A stretch of DNA of 64,000 bases, taken from Persicobacter psychrovividus (GTDB lineage Bacteria; Bacteroidota; Bacteroidia; Cytophagales; Cyclobacteriaceae). Below are positions 46,201 to 54,772 of the stretch, piece after piece. The DNA lies in the NCBI RefSeq assembly GCF_036492425.1, contig NZ_AP025292.1:1674001-1738000 (forward strand), written 5' to 3'. The number at the start of each line of letters is the position of its first letter. Position 1 is the stretch's first letter. Under the pieces are notes generated by a model that worked only from the letters and a program-made list of their open reading frames with translations, had not been told where the DNA came from and made no database searches. A program made the position numbers and the translations under genes.

Positions 46201-48047
46201 GTACCATCATACACTGCCTCAATGTCTTCAGCAACCCATATTCCACCGTCGGCAGTACCAGCGATACCACGGGTACCCACATATACTCTTCCAAGTTGAT
46301 GACTGTCGTGGGTCATGACCCTGAAATTTCTTGAAGGCAGCCCCTGAGTTTCTCCGGCACCATTAGGCACGGCACCACCAATCAGTTTCCAGTCAGATTT
46401 ATCATTCAACGTTTCCGTGTTCAATTTCAAAGCATACAAGGCTCCAGCGGTAGGGCTTGGTGCCCCAAAACCTTTTCGGGCATCTACGAGTACCATTGGG
46501 CTTTCTGTGGGTACTGTCAGCACCGACATCACATTGGTTACTCCCTGTGGCCCTTCTTCAGAAGTCCATGAATAGCCATAATCAAAACTCTGCAAAAGCC
46601 CATGATCGGCATTCCCCTGCAACATGTAATTTTCATAAACATCCATATCGTAGGCATATGGCGAGGCGAATCCCCTTGTTCGCGACATGGTATGGCTGGT
46701 GGCTGAGCTTTGAATGATTTCGCCGTAAATCTCGTGCCAGCTTGCTGCACTACAAGGAAAACCATCGGCCAAAGGGTCGCCCAAAAAGACATTCATCCCA
46801 CCCATGGCAACAATAGCAGGGGCGTTCCAGCTTTTCGGAGCGTAATCATAGGCACGAACGATAAAAGCACGTTCTTCCCAGCCCACCTCAAACTCAAAAC
46901 AATTTCCATTGGCGCCTTTGGTTGGTTTTTCAATAATTTTCTCCCAGGAATGTTGCTGAAGCTCATCTTGCTGATCAAAATTGAGTGTCGCTTCCCAAAG
47001 CCCTACCCGATTGGCATTGTTACTCCAGACGGTTCCTATCAGTAATTTTTGTTCCGTGGCCGTTGAACGTGGGTCTACCTTGGGGTTATACCACTCCGCA
47101 GTACTGGCCAGGTTGTTCATCACCTTTGTCCATTGGCCCAATGTACCATCCTCATGGATATTGGCATGAAAGATTTCCCATCTTTTATCCTCGTAACTGG
47201 ATCCGCCCTGTGTCTGATAAACCGCATACAGATGCTTCCCTGAGGCATCGATGGTCAGCCCGCGAGATCCACCGTCAGGCCGACTGTTACAATTGGTGGC
47301 ATCTCCAGCGCCCCTCAAAGCATTTTCGGGGGCATCTATAAGCTGAAAAGAAGCACCCTGATCCTGCGAACGGTAAATGCCACTTGCGGCACCTATATAA
47401 ATATCATCTGAAAATGGGTGAACGGCCACACCGAAAACATGTCGATAGCCGGGAGTCTGCTCATAAACTGCCGTTTCCCAACTCATCCCTGCATCATGGC
47501 TGATGTAAATATTTCGGACACCATTGAACTTGCCTGAGGCTAAATCCTGTACAGGTTCAAGAATGGCATTCTGACATTTTTGAGGGTCTTTATTTTGCCA
47601 GCCTGGTGCCAAAACAACCATTTGGTCGTTGGAACTGATCCCGATCGAGGCAATAGCGTCGCCTTCCGTGATTGGAATCGTTGCCCAGGTAACTTCAAGC
47701 GGATGGTCCGTCCAGGCGTTATCAGAAATATTGGCTCCATAAAGCCCCCCCTGATACATGCGGCTGCCATTCTTTTCCTGCAACAGGGTAAAAGACATCC
47801 CATGAACAAGGTCCCGGCTTACGTGGGTCCAATGCTGACCAAAATCATCTGAACGGTAAATGCCTTCCATGTCGGAAGAAAACCAGATGCGCCCTTCCGT
47901 TTGGCGATCAAAGTACAGGTCCTGAATTTGCCCACCCCCACCAGGGTTGAGACTTTCCCACTGATCTGCATCGCCAAAATTTTGACCGCTAACCATGAAG
48001 GAGCAACAAAAAATAAACAGGCTTAAAAAATGTAGTCTTAATATCAT
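43296..48047 (-). CDS. Giant Asp-box beta-propeller protein with six InlB-like repeats, T9SS
   Basis: The 1583-residue protein has a signal peptide (about 1-21) and a large beta-propeller (25-860) with several Asp boxes (YRSDDFGQHW, ISHDAGMSW, YRSQDQGASF, SFDYGYSW), as in GH74, sialidase and sortilin propellers. A BACON-like module follows at about 870-945. Next comes a galactose-binding-like jelly roll (about 955-1095), then six repeats of about 68 residues of the VTDGSGSGxYxVGxEVxI type, and a T9SS sorting tail (SKIYPNPAAGQFMF). It is probably surface-displayed; catalytic activity is not shown. A shorter paralogue lies upstream across the 58-bp array. Confidence 0.85.
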   Translation of the reverse strand: MILRLHFLSLFIFCCSFMVSGQNFGDADQWESLNPGGGGQIQDLYFDRQTEGRIWFSSDMEGIYRSDDFGQHWTHVSRDLVHGMSFTLLQEKNGSRMYQGGLYGANISDNAWTDHPLEVTWATIPITEGDAIASIGISSNDQMVVLAPGWQNKDPQKCQNAILEPVQDLASGKFNGVRNIYISHDAGMSWETAVYEQTPGYRHVFGVAVHPFSDDIYIGAASGIYRSQDQGASFQLIDAPENALRGAGDATNCNSRPDGGSRGLTIDASGKHLYAVYQTQGGSSYEDKRWEIFHANIHEDGTLGQWTKVMNNLASTAEWYNPKVDPRSTATEQKLLIGTVWSNNANRVGLWEATLNFDQQDELQQHSWEKIIEKPTKGANGNCFEFEVGWEERAFIVRAYDYAPKSWNAPAIVAMGGMNVFLGDPLADGFPCSAASWHEIYGEIIQSSATSHTMSRTRGFASPYAYDMDVYENYMLQGNADHGLLQSFDYGYSWTSEEGPQGVTNVMSVLTVPTESPMVLVDARKGFGAPSPTAGALYALKLNTETLNDKSDWKLIGGAVPNGAGETQGLPSRNFRVMTHDSHQLGRVYVGTRGIAGTADGGIWVAEDIEAVYDGTQDWRKITPEALDGFDIRDVWVDPTDASYLFAAGHNTGANGRIFRGHRNDEGVFSWTILPDSFNRSTNDLYVWNRGNGQVWIAAITSINGHYGLYLNKNPYADNFDTAEAWEFTGFDAAKSLSIRPEKWAANSRTINIGGLAADGDHLVVCTMVNSHKKGLGVFLATVDQDSELQWSDWTFSGKNATAMPHAMTTQAKIIQENDRAVYYVATAGVGPWRRSLPQQNDCDILLTEDQLTFDAQGGTATIAVTSYEAFDFEVDHGFAKVEREGDQLTVEVEPYGGAITRHAVISVYGCQSKNIAIIQHGTASQGIETFGHLPDYAPWQRGVTFVGNHGVNWALEEVSRTSVIDGNTLRLRGQTGSGDNLTSAEIKGIIPIGFHTLKFQAQQNQMGDGRENGALEVYLNGTLLQTVEVPINQSAAEEFSWENLDMAAGTELKIVCVSNSKSPVHIDNITWIGEAPKVELTIENGSGSGYFSAGASVTVQADVAPEGLEFVGWEGATFILEDDPMNTTQTFTMPNRNIYLRARFEQPLTLFNLMVNRGAGSGQYEEGDEVAIRAETPLEGETFLAWSGDVDYVSDVNSAATTVVMPAQDISLTATYETLHFELSVTDGSGSGRYAVGTEVDIVAEAAPEGQEFSHWSGDVEYLENAEAASTTLTMPAQAIAIEAIFEEIGQSYTLTVTDGSGSGRYAVGAEVAIVAEAAPEGTTFAYWSGDTDYVSDVNSAATTIVMPGQDISLTATYETLQFELSVTDGSGSGNYAVGTEVAIMADTAPEGQEFSHWSGDVEYLENAEVASTTLTMPAQAVAIEAIFEEIEQLYTLTVTGGSGSGNYLEGNRVEITATVPTGEVFLHWTGDTQAVEDVNEAKSYVTIGQEDLEIEAIFEQIPLGSRQESSSKIYPNPAAGQFMFSASDAGGMLIIYNALGKTVASIQIQAGRKPIDVSHLPEGMYFVSFNGQIEKLLIKRN

Positions 48048-48532
48048 TGTGTATCATTTATAGGTTGACAGAAAACGATCCGCCATATACCGACCGGTTT
48101 TCTCTTCATACTATTTTAATACAAATGCGCTACAAATCACTTATAGATGACCGCCGAACTCTTTTAATTATCCATTTGATATAATTTTATTGATCTCCCC
48201 TCTGATCAAGATGTCCTCAACCCCTCGGAAACAAAACTCAAACTCCTAAAAAACAGCCGATTACTTACCAAATCAGGAATACTACTCTATGAACGGTGGA
48301 TCTTCATCACCAATATATTGCAAGGAAAAATGCCTGAAATTACCGTGATATTTTCTATCACTTGCCGAAATAAGACCTTTTTATAGTCGAAAAAACACTA
48401 AAGTATCTTGAACTGAAGGCCAAAAAATATTTTTCAAGGCTGCCGTCGATCAAAACAGGAAGTTGGGTCCATGGTCAAAATTTATTGTAAGCATCCCACT
48501 CGGGATCAATATTATTCTTACCATTAGCTTGT

Positions 48533-49576
48533 CACGAGACAGAGTCGCGCGACAGGTCATTGAGGTAATTTGTAGGCTTGATTAGCCTCTCACGAGACGG
48601 AGTCTCGCGACAGGTCATTGGGGTAATTTGTAGGCTTGATGATATTCTCACGAGACAGAGTCGCGCGACAAGTCATTGGGGTAATTTGTAGGCTTGATGA
48701 GATTCTCACGAGACGGAGTCGCCCGATAGGTCATTGGGGTAATTTGTAGGCTTGATTAGATTCTCACGAGACAGAGTCGCCCGATAGGTCATTGGGGTAA
48801 TTCACCGCCTTGATAAGCTTGTCACGAGACAGAGTCGCGCGACAGGTCATTGAGGTTATTTGTAGGCTTGATTAGCCTCTCACGAGACGGAGTCTCGCGA
48901 TAGGTCATTGAGGTTATTTGTAGGCTTAATTAGCTGCTCACCAGACGGAGTCTCGCGATAGGTCATTGGGCTAATTCGCAACCTTGATAAGCTTGTCACG
49001 AGACGGAGTCTCGCGATAGATCATTGAGGTTATTTGTAGGCTTGATGAGCTGCTCACGAGACAGAGTCGCCCGATAGGTCATTGGGGTAATTTGTAGGCT
49101 TGATTAGATTCTCACGAGACAGAGTCTCGCGACAGGTCATTGGAATAATTCGCAGCCTTGATGAGCTGCTCACGAGACAGAGTCTCGCGACAGGTCAATG
49201 GGCTAATTCGGAGCCTTGATGAGCTGCTCACGAGACGGAGTCGCGCGACAGGTCATTGGGGTAATTTGTAGGCTTGATTAGATTCTCACGAGACGGAGTC
49301 GCGCGACAGGTCATTGGGGTAATTTGTAGGCTTGATTAGATTCTCACGAGACGGAGTCTCGCGATAGATCATTGAGGTTTTTTGTAGGCTTGATTAGATT
49401 CTCACGAGACGGAGTCTCGCGATAGATCATTGAGGTTTTTTGTAGGCTTGATTAGATTCTCACGAGACGGAGTCTCGCGATAGATCATTGGGGTAATTTG
49501 TAGGTTTGATTAGCTGCTCACGAAACGGAATCGCACGATTGGTCATTGGGTCAATTTATAGTCCTGCTCGGGATTA
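48533..49576. repeat. 18-unit tandem array, exact 58-bp period
   Basis: The core CACGAGACGGAGTCTCGCGA (or variants) starts at 48533, 48591, 48649, 48707, 48765, 48823, 48881, 48939, 48997, 49055, 49113, 49171, 49229, 49287, 49345, 49403, 49461 and 49519, always exactly 58 bp apart with no indel. Core variants include CACGAGACAGAGTCGCGCGA and ...GTCGCCCGA. The linker (GGTCATTGGGGTAATTTGTA then GGCTTGATTAGATTCT) varies at few places. The core is close to the reverse complement of the dispersed GCGAGCGTCCC element. It is not a CRISPR because the whole unit repeats. Confidence 0.95.
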
Positions 49577-49653
49577 ATATTTATGATAACTGATTTATTC
49601 GGCGAAGAAGTAATTCCTGGATAAAGAGCATTGAAAACAAAAAGTTTAAAAAC

Positions 49654-49688
49654 AAAAAAGCCCACGACCTACCAAAATATCGTGGGCT
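49654..49688 (-). terminator. Terminator of the 49.7-53.6 kb propeller gene
   Basis: AGCCCACGA and TCGTGGGCT form a perfect 9-bp stem. On the minus strand it is followed by a T tract (plus-strand A tract at 49654-49659). Confidence 0.85.
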
Positions 49689-49717
49689 GAGGGAAGAATA
49701 CCCTCTTTAATTAAACA

Positions 49718-52700
49718 CTAATGAGTAACAATCAGCTTGGTGCTTTTCATTCCAAACTGAACAATATAAATTCCTGACTGAAGGCCTGAAATATCGACGC
49801 GCCCCTGATTATCGGTAATGGACTGCTGAATTAAGGCTCCCTGCGGACTAAAAATATTGATGGTCGTTTTTTGATCTAAGGAAGGGATGACGAAATGTCC
49901 TTTTGCAGGATTCGGCATAATGACAAGTTGTGTTCCATCGGAAGCATTTAGAGGCTGTGTTTCATAAGTCGCCTCCACCTTTACGCCATGGGCAGGCATG
50001 GTAACGGCAGTTTTGGGTGCCGTAGCATCTTCCAAAAATTCCGTATCGCCTGTCCAGGCCACAAAGCGCGCGCCTTCTGCTGGTGCATCCGCTTCAATCG
50101 TAACGATTTCCCCCTTTGGGTATCTGCCTTCATTGGTCCCGTTAATCACTTTCAACAGGTACACAATTTCCCGATATGAAGATTTGATATTCACCTCTTC
50201 AGCAGGCATGGTAATGGTGGTTTCACGGTCGCCAGCATCATCAAGCGCTGCTACATCACCCGTCCACTGATCGAACAGAAAACCCTCAGCAGGATCATCG
50301 GCCTTGATACTGATACGATCGCCAAGCTGATAAAACCCACTGCCTTCTCCGCCTTCTACATTCAAGGCGTAAGTAGCTGTTTTGTAGGTCGCTTGTACCA
50401 CCGCGTCTTTTGAAGGCACGATCATGGTTGTGGAGGCCTGATTGACATCCGAAATGGTGGCTACTGCACCCGTCCAACGGTCAAACATCAACCCTTCGTC
50501 GGCAGCATCAGCAGTAATGCTTACCGCTTCCCCCACTTCATAATCACCGCTTCCTGCTCCACCAACTACCGTCAGCGTTACGGAGGTCGGCACAAATTCC
50601 GCCCACAGATTAACGTTTCTTTCAGGCATCACGAAAGTTTGTTCGCGTTCTTCCAGCGCCTGTCCGAGCACAAAAGTAGCCCCTGCCCAATTCAAAAATA
50701 CCCCTGCGCCTTCATCGGCATTGGCGCTTACGGTAACCTGTTGGCCTGCTTCATAAAAGCCTGCGCCTGTGGCATTCTTTAAAATCAGCTCATATTTTTT
50801 GCTTTCCGCAGCTTCCTGAATGATTGAGAGGTGTTCGCTTCCGCAGCCCATCACGGCAAGAACTCCCTGCCGGTCAACCACATCACCATAAGGTGCCACA
50901 GTGATGGTCAGTGTGCGGCCATTTTTTGCTACGGATATAAAATCATGATTCACCGCAAGCTCAAAATCTGCTGCACCTCCAACAGTTATGGATTGGGATC
51001 CTCCTTCAGCAGGAAAAACCAAAGTGGATTTCGGCAAAGACAAATCACAATCAGTTACGGGAAGGCTTCTTCTCCAGGGCCCAATACCCGCCGTTGCGAC
51101 ATAATAATAAGGCGTATCGTTTTCTATAAAAATCTTGGCCTGATTGGTCATCGGGTGAGGCATTGAAACCTGATTTTTCCCCGAGTACGTCCAGTCGCTC
51201 CAGCTCAAGTTTTCATCATCAGTAACTTTCGCCAAAAAGACGCCAAGCCCTTTTTTGTGGGTCCCGATCATGGTACAGGCCACGAGGTAGTCGCCATATG
51301 CGGCCAATCCACCAATATTTATCGTGCGTTCCCTGACCTGCCATTTTTCTGGTCGGATTTCCAAAGAAGCCTCCGTATCAAAGCCGGTATATTCCCAGGC
51401 GGCAGCGTTATTGAAATTGGCAGCCTGCGGCGATTTATTGATATAAATGCCATAGACATTATTGATGGTGGTTGCGGCTACCAGCCAGCTGCTGCCATTA
51501 CCACGATCCCATGCATAAAGGTCGGTGGTTCCTTTATTAAAGCTACTCGGCAAATCGGTCCAGGTATAGGAACCGTCGGCATTGCGCTTCCCACGGAAAA
51601 TCCGCCCACTGTTACCCGAATGGTGTCCAGCGCAATAAATATAATCGCTATCATAGGGGTCCACCCAAACATCCCTGACGTCAAAATTATCAAAACTGCT
51701 ATCCGTAATTTTTCGCCAGTTTTCCTGCCCCTCATAAACCGCCGAGATGTCATCAGCAAGATATATTCCTCCTTTGGTTCCTGTCCATGATGCGCCCCTT
51801 GTTCCGATATAAACCCGCTGGGGGATCGATGGATCATTGGTGATGACCCGATAATTTCTCGAAGGCAAGCCATTAGTTGTGGCAGCCGACGAAGAACTGC
51901 TTCCGCCGATCAGCTTCCAGTCGGAAGCATTACCCATTTTTTCGAGGTTCAATCGGTGGGCATACAAACCACCAGACACGGGACTTGGCGCGCCCCAGCC
52001 TACTCTTCCATCCACTAAAACCAATGGGTTGTCCCCTTCGATGATCAGTGTAGCCATGGCATTGGTAACATTCGAAGGTCCCGCTTCAGAGCTCCACGAA
52101 TAGCCATAATCAAAACTCTGAAGCATTCCGTGGTCCGCATTTCCCTGTACCATATAGTTTTTATAAGCGGACATATCATAGGCGTAGGGAGAAGCAAAAC
52201 CGCGTGTGCGCGACATGGTGTGCGTGGAGGCCTCACTTGGAACCACCATGCCATACACCTCTTTCCAGCTGCCAGGTGTACATGGAAAACCTTCATTTGC
52301 TGGATTTCCGAGGAAGACATTCATGCCGCCCATCGCTAAAATGGCTGGATTACTCCACGACAATGGTGCATAATCAAAGGCCCGAACGATAAAGCCCCGA
52401 TCTTCCCACCCAATTTCAAAATCGAAACAGTTGGCCGTGGAAGGCTTGTCGATGATCCACTCCCACTGATCTGATACCAGCGCATCCTGTTCATCAAAAT
52501 TGAGGGTATTTTCCCACAAACCCACACGGTTGACATTATTTCCCCAAACGACCCCGACCATCAGCTTTTGGCTGTTTGCTGTCGAGCGAGGATCAACTTT
52601 GGGATTGTACCATTCACAGTTGTCCTGAAGGCCAGTCATGATTTTTTCCCAGTCGCCCACGGCACCGTCTTCCCCAATGGAAGCATGGTAAACCGCCCAC

Positions 52701-53575
52701 CGTTTGTCAAGGTAATTGGATCCTCCCTGTGTTTGGTAAACGGCATAAAGGTGTTTGCCTGTGGGGTCGATCGTCAGTCCACGTGAACCACCATCAGGTC
52801 GGTTGTTACAGGAATTGGCATAACCTGCCCCACGCAAAGCATCGGCAGGTTCGGGGATCAAAGTAAAAGAATGCCCCTGATTGGTGGACTGATAAACTCC
52901 ACTCGCCGAGCCAATAAAAATATGATCATTTTGGGGGTGAATGGCTACGCCGAATACATGGCGGTATCCTTCTTCGGCCTCATAGTTCACCGATTCCCAG
53001 CTGCTGCCAGCATCACGGCTGATGTAAATATTTCGCTTTCCATTAAATTTATCGGTCGTCAGGTCCTGCACAGGCTCCAAAAGTGCCTTTTGACATTTCT
53101 GCGGATCCTTGTTCTGCCAGCCTGGCGCCAGCACAACCGTTTGGTCATCGGAAGAAATAGCAATCGCAGCAATGGCATCGCCCTCGGTAATTGGAATGGG
53201 CGTCCAGGTGATGTTCTTCGGATCATCGGCATCGGCATTATCAGAAATATTGGCATTGAAAAGCCCCCCCTGATACATTCGGCTGCCATTATGGGACTGT
53301 TTCATGGTGAAAGACATACTGTGAATAAGGTCCCTGCTGACATGCTGCCAGCTATTTCCAAAATCATCGGAACGGTAAATCCCTTCCATGTCTGAAGAAA
53401 ACCACATCCGGCCTTCTTTCAGCTGATCGAAATATAAATCCTGAATCTGCCCTCCACCACCAGGGTTCAGGCTCTCCCACTGATCGGCGTCGCCAAATTG
53501 CTGGGCAAAGCTACTTTGGGCAGGGTAAAAGCCAAAAAATAGCAGAAGGAAAAAATAAGTATAATGTAGTTTCAT
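49718..53575 (-). CDS. Asp-box beta-propeller protein with four InlB-like repeats, T9SS (paralogue)
   Basis: The product has 1285 residues from the ATG at 53575; an upstream ATG at 53677 would add 34 residues before the signal peptide MKLHYTYFFLLLFFGFYP. The propeller shares long identical stretches with the 43.3-48.0 kb gene (QFGDADQWESLNPGGGGQIQ, SMSFT, RNIYIS). It has the BACON-like module (about 860-935) but lacks the jelly roll, and has four InlB-like repeats (VVGGAGSGDYEVGEAVSI type) and a T9SS tail. The two genes are tandem duplicates. A binding or hydrolytic role on the same glycan is inferred. Confidence 0.85.
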   Translation of the reverse strand: MKLHYTYFFLLLFFGFYPAQSSFAQQFGDADQWESLNPGGGGQIQDLYFDQLKEGRMWFSSDMEGIYRSDDFGNSWQHVSRDLIHSMSFTMKQSHNGSRMYQGGLFNANISDNADADDPKNITWTPIPITEGDAIAAIAISSDDQTVVLAPGWQNKDPQKCQKALLEPVQDLTTDKFNGKRNIYISRDAGSSWESVNYEAEEGYRHVFGVAIHPQNDHIFIGSASGVYQSTNQGHSFTLIPEPADALRGAGYANSCNNRPDGGSRGLTIDPTGKHLYAVYQTQGGSNYLDKRWAVYHASIGEDGAVGDWEKIMTGLQDNCEWYNPKVDPRSTANSQKLMVGVVWGNNVNRVGLWENTLNFDEQDALVSDQWEWIIDKPSTANCFDFEIGWEDRGFIVRAFDYAPLSWSNPAILAMGGMNVFLGNPANEGFPCTPGSWKEVYGMVVPSEASTHTMSRTRGFASPYAYDMSAYKNYMVQGNADHGMLQSFDYGYSWSSEAGPSNVTNAMATLIIEGDNPLVLVDGRVGWGAPSPVSGGLYAHRLNLEKMGNASDWKLIGGSSSSSAATTNGLPSRNYRVITNDPSIPQRVYIGTRGASWTGTKGGIYLADDISAVYEGQENWRKITDSSFDNFDVRDVWVDPYDSDYIYCAGHHSGNSGRIFRGKRNADGSYTWTDLPSSFNKGTTDLYAWDRGNGSSWLVAATTINNVYGIYINKSPQAANFNNAAAWEYTGFDTEASLEIRPEKWQVRERTINIGGLAAYGDYLVACTMIGTHKKGLGVFLAKVTDDENLSWSDWTYSGKNQVSMPHPMTNQAKIFIENDTPYYYVATAGIGPWRRSLPVTDCDLSLPKSTLVFPAEGGSQSITVGGAADFELAVNHDFISVAKNGRTLTITVAPYGDVVDRQGVLAVMGCGSEHLSIIQEAAESKKYELILKNATGAGFYEAGQQVTVSANADEGAGVFLNWAGATFVLGQALEEREQTFVMPERNVNLWAEFVPTSVTLTVVGGAGSGDYEVGEAVSITADAADEGLMFDRWTGAVATISDVNQASTTMIVPSKDAVVQATYKTATYALNVEGGEGSGFYQLGDRISIKADDPAEGFLFDQWTGDVAALDDAGDRETTITMPAEEVNIKSSYREIVYLLKVINGTNEGRYPKGEIVTIEADAPAEGARFVAWTGDTEFLEDATAPKTAVTMPAHGVKVEATYETQPLNASDGTQLVIMPNPAKGHFVIPSLDQKTTINIFSPQGALIQQSITDNQGRVDISGLQSGIYIVQFGMKSTKLIVTH

Positions 53576-53973
53576 GAATTGAGGGTTAAGAAAAAATAAT
53601 GGTGACCTAAGAGCAGGTTCACCCTTCCGATTTAAAAAAAAATCCAGCAAAACATTTCCGAAGCATCTACACTTCACTTTCGATTGCCAAATTCACATAA
53701 ACAAAGCGAAACAGTGCCCTTGCAAGTGGCCTGTATTGCCTTTGAAACCAAAATTTATCAACCAATGAAAGTTCTGTTACGATGCAAAAAAATCGCCGGG
53801 CGTTACCCATTTTCAAACCACCTGATGCCACTCCTTTTTGGCGCGCTGCAGCTGTAAAAATGCTCCTTTTCAATTAAAATATTTTCAGCTTCACCACAGC
53901 TGATCAAACCTATTCATTTTTAATATTCGCAAAATGGCGCCACGATGGCGTCCGAAAAACATTTTAAATTATT
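53576..53973. other. Divergent spacer between the propeller and lipoprotein genes
   Basis: This 398-bp stretch lies between divergent genes and should hold both promoters. A 68-codon minus-strand frame at 53667-53873 shows no protein features. GGCGCCACGATGGCGTCC near 53935 is a G/C-rich partly palindromic segment just upstream of the lipoprotein gene. No convincing promoter was found. Confidence 0.5.
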
Positions 53974-54687
53974 ATGAAAAAATTATTTTTTGCCCTACTA
54001 TCGATGGTCTTATTTGCTACTGCCTGTAACACCACACCGGAAATGCTGGAAGAACCAACCGGCACTTTGAGCCTTGCGCTAAACATCAACTTACCTGACC
54101 ATGCGAGAGCGACACAGGAGGACATGGGAAACCTGATTCTGGATTTGGTGATCGACGGTAAGGACTATCAGATTACGGAGGAAGCGTCGGATATCATTCT
54201 TTCCGCAGGAGAGCATACCGTACAGGAAGCCAGTTTTATGCATGACGGCATTAAGTATGTGCTCATTCAGCCTACCGTTTTCAATATCCGTGTGAATGAA
54301 ACCACTGATCTGTCATTGGATATGATTCAGGATCAAACGGATGACCATTTGGGAGAAACCACCATTTCGGTAAATGTATCGCCTTATAAAGCCATTGAGG
54401 CGGGTTACCGAGTGGTGAAGGTGAAGAATGGTGCTGATTTTACCCGCGTGGACGTTGCCGGTATTTATGAACTGAAGCAAAAGGGGTTTCATACTTTACG
54501 CATGAACAACGGTACTGATGAGCCGATGAAATTTACAGTGAATGACCTGCATGCTGGACAGACGGAAATCATTATTGTGCCTGCAAAATTCACTTACTTC
54601 AAGGTTTATGATTTAGCAGAAGGATCAAACAATGTAACGTTGAAAATTTCTTATGCTGATGTGGTCAACAAGCACTTGAGCCTATAA
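53974..54687 (+). CDS. DUF4493-like lipoprotein
   Basis: The 237-residue lipoprotein has the lipobox ATAC (Cys18), then a beta-rich body with GTLSLALNINLPDHARAT typical of DUF4493-type and related Bacteroidota surface lipoproteins. The C-terminal part has YFKVYDLAEGSNNVTLKISY. Function is unknown. It is the only plus-strand gene in the 35-64 kb polysaccharide region, divergent from the propeller gene and convergent with a sulfatase, separated by a bidirectional terminator. Confidence 0.55.
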   Translation: MKKLFFALLSMVLFATACNTTPEMLEEPTGTLSLALNINLPDHARATQEDMGNLILDLVIDGKDYQITEEASDIILSAGEHTVQEASFMHDGIKYVLIQPTVFNIRVNETTDLSLDMIQDQTDDHLGETTISVNVSPYKAIEAGYRVVKVKNGADFTRVDVAGIYELKQKGFHTLRMNNGTDEPMKFTVNDLHAGQTEIIIVPAKFTYFKVYDLAEGSNNVTLKISYADVVNKHLSL

Positions 54688-54711
54688 TTCTTCACTGAGG
54701 TTACAAAAAAC

Positions 54712-54748
54712 AAAAAGCCTGAAAGTCGATAAGACCTTCAGGCTTTTT
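54712..54748. terminator. Bidirectional terminator
   Basis: AAAAAGCCTGAAAG and CCTTCAGGCTTTTT form a stem around a 9-base loop, with A and T tracts on both flanks. It serves the lipoprotein gene (+) and the sulfatase gene (-). Confidence 0.88.
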
Positions 54749-54772
54749 AATTTTATCTGTTTTGCAGGATGC

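Larger units (their letters stand above)
48048..49717. other. 1.67-kb spacer between the two propeller genes
   Basis: No supported gene is present. It holds the upstream region of the 43.3-48.0 kb propeller gene (48048-48480, where I see no convincing promoter), a forward repeat element at about 48490-48512 (AGCATCCCACTCGGGATCAA), the 18-unit 58-bp array (48533-49575), and the terminator of the next minus-strand gene (49654-49688). Confidence 0.8.

Noticed and set aside
48533-49576. CRISPR array
   Set aside because: The whole 58-bp unit repeats, including the would-be spacers; no cas genes are near, and the regular period is that of a satellite.
53667-53873. 68-codon gene upstream of the propeller gene
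   Set aside because: It lies in the divergent spacer and has no recognisable features.
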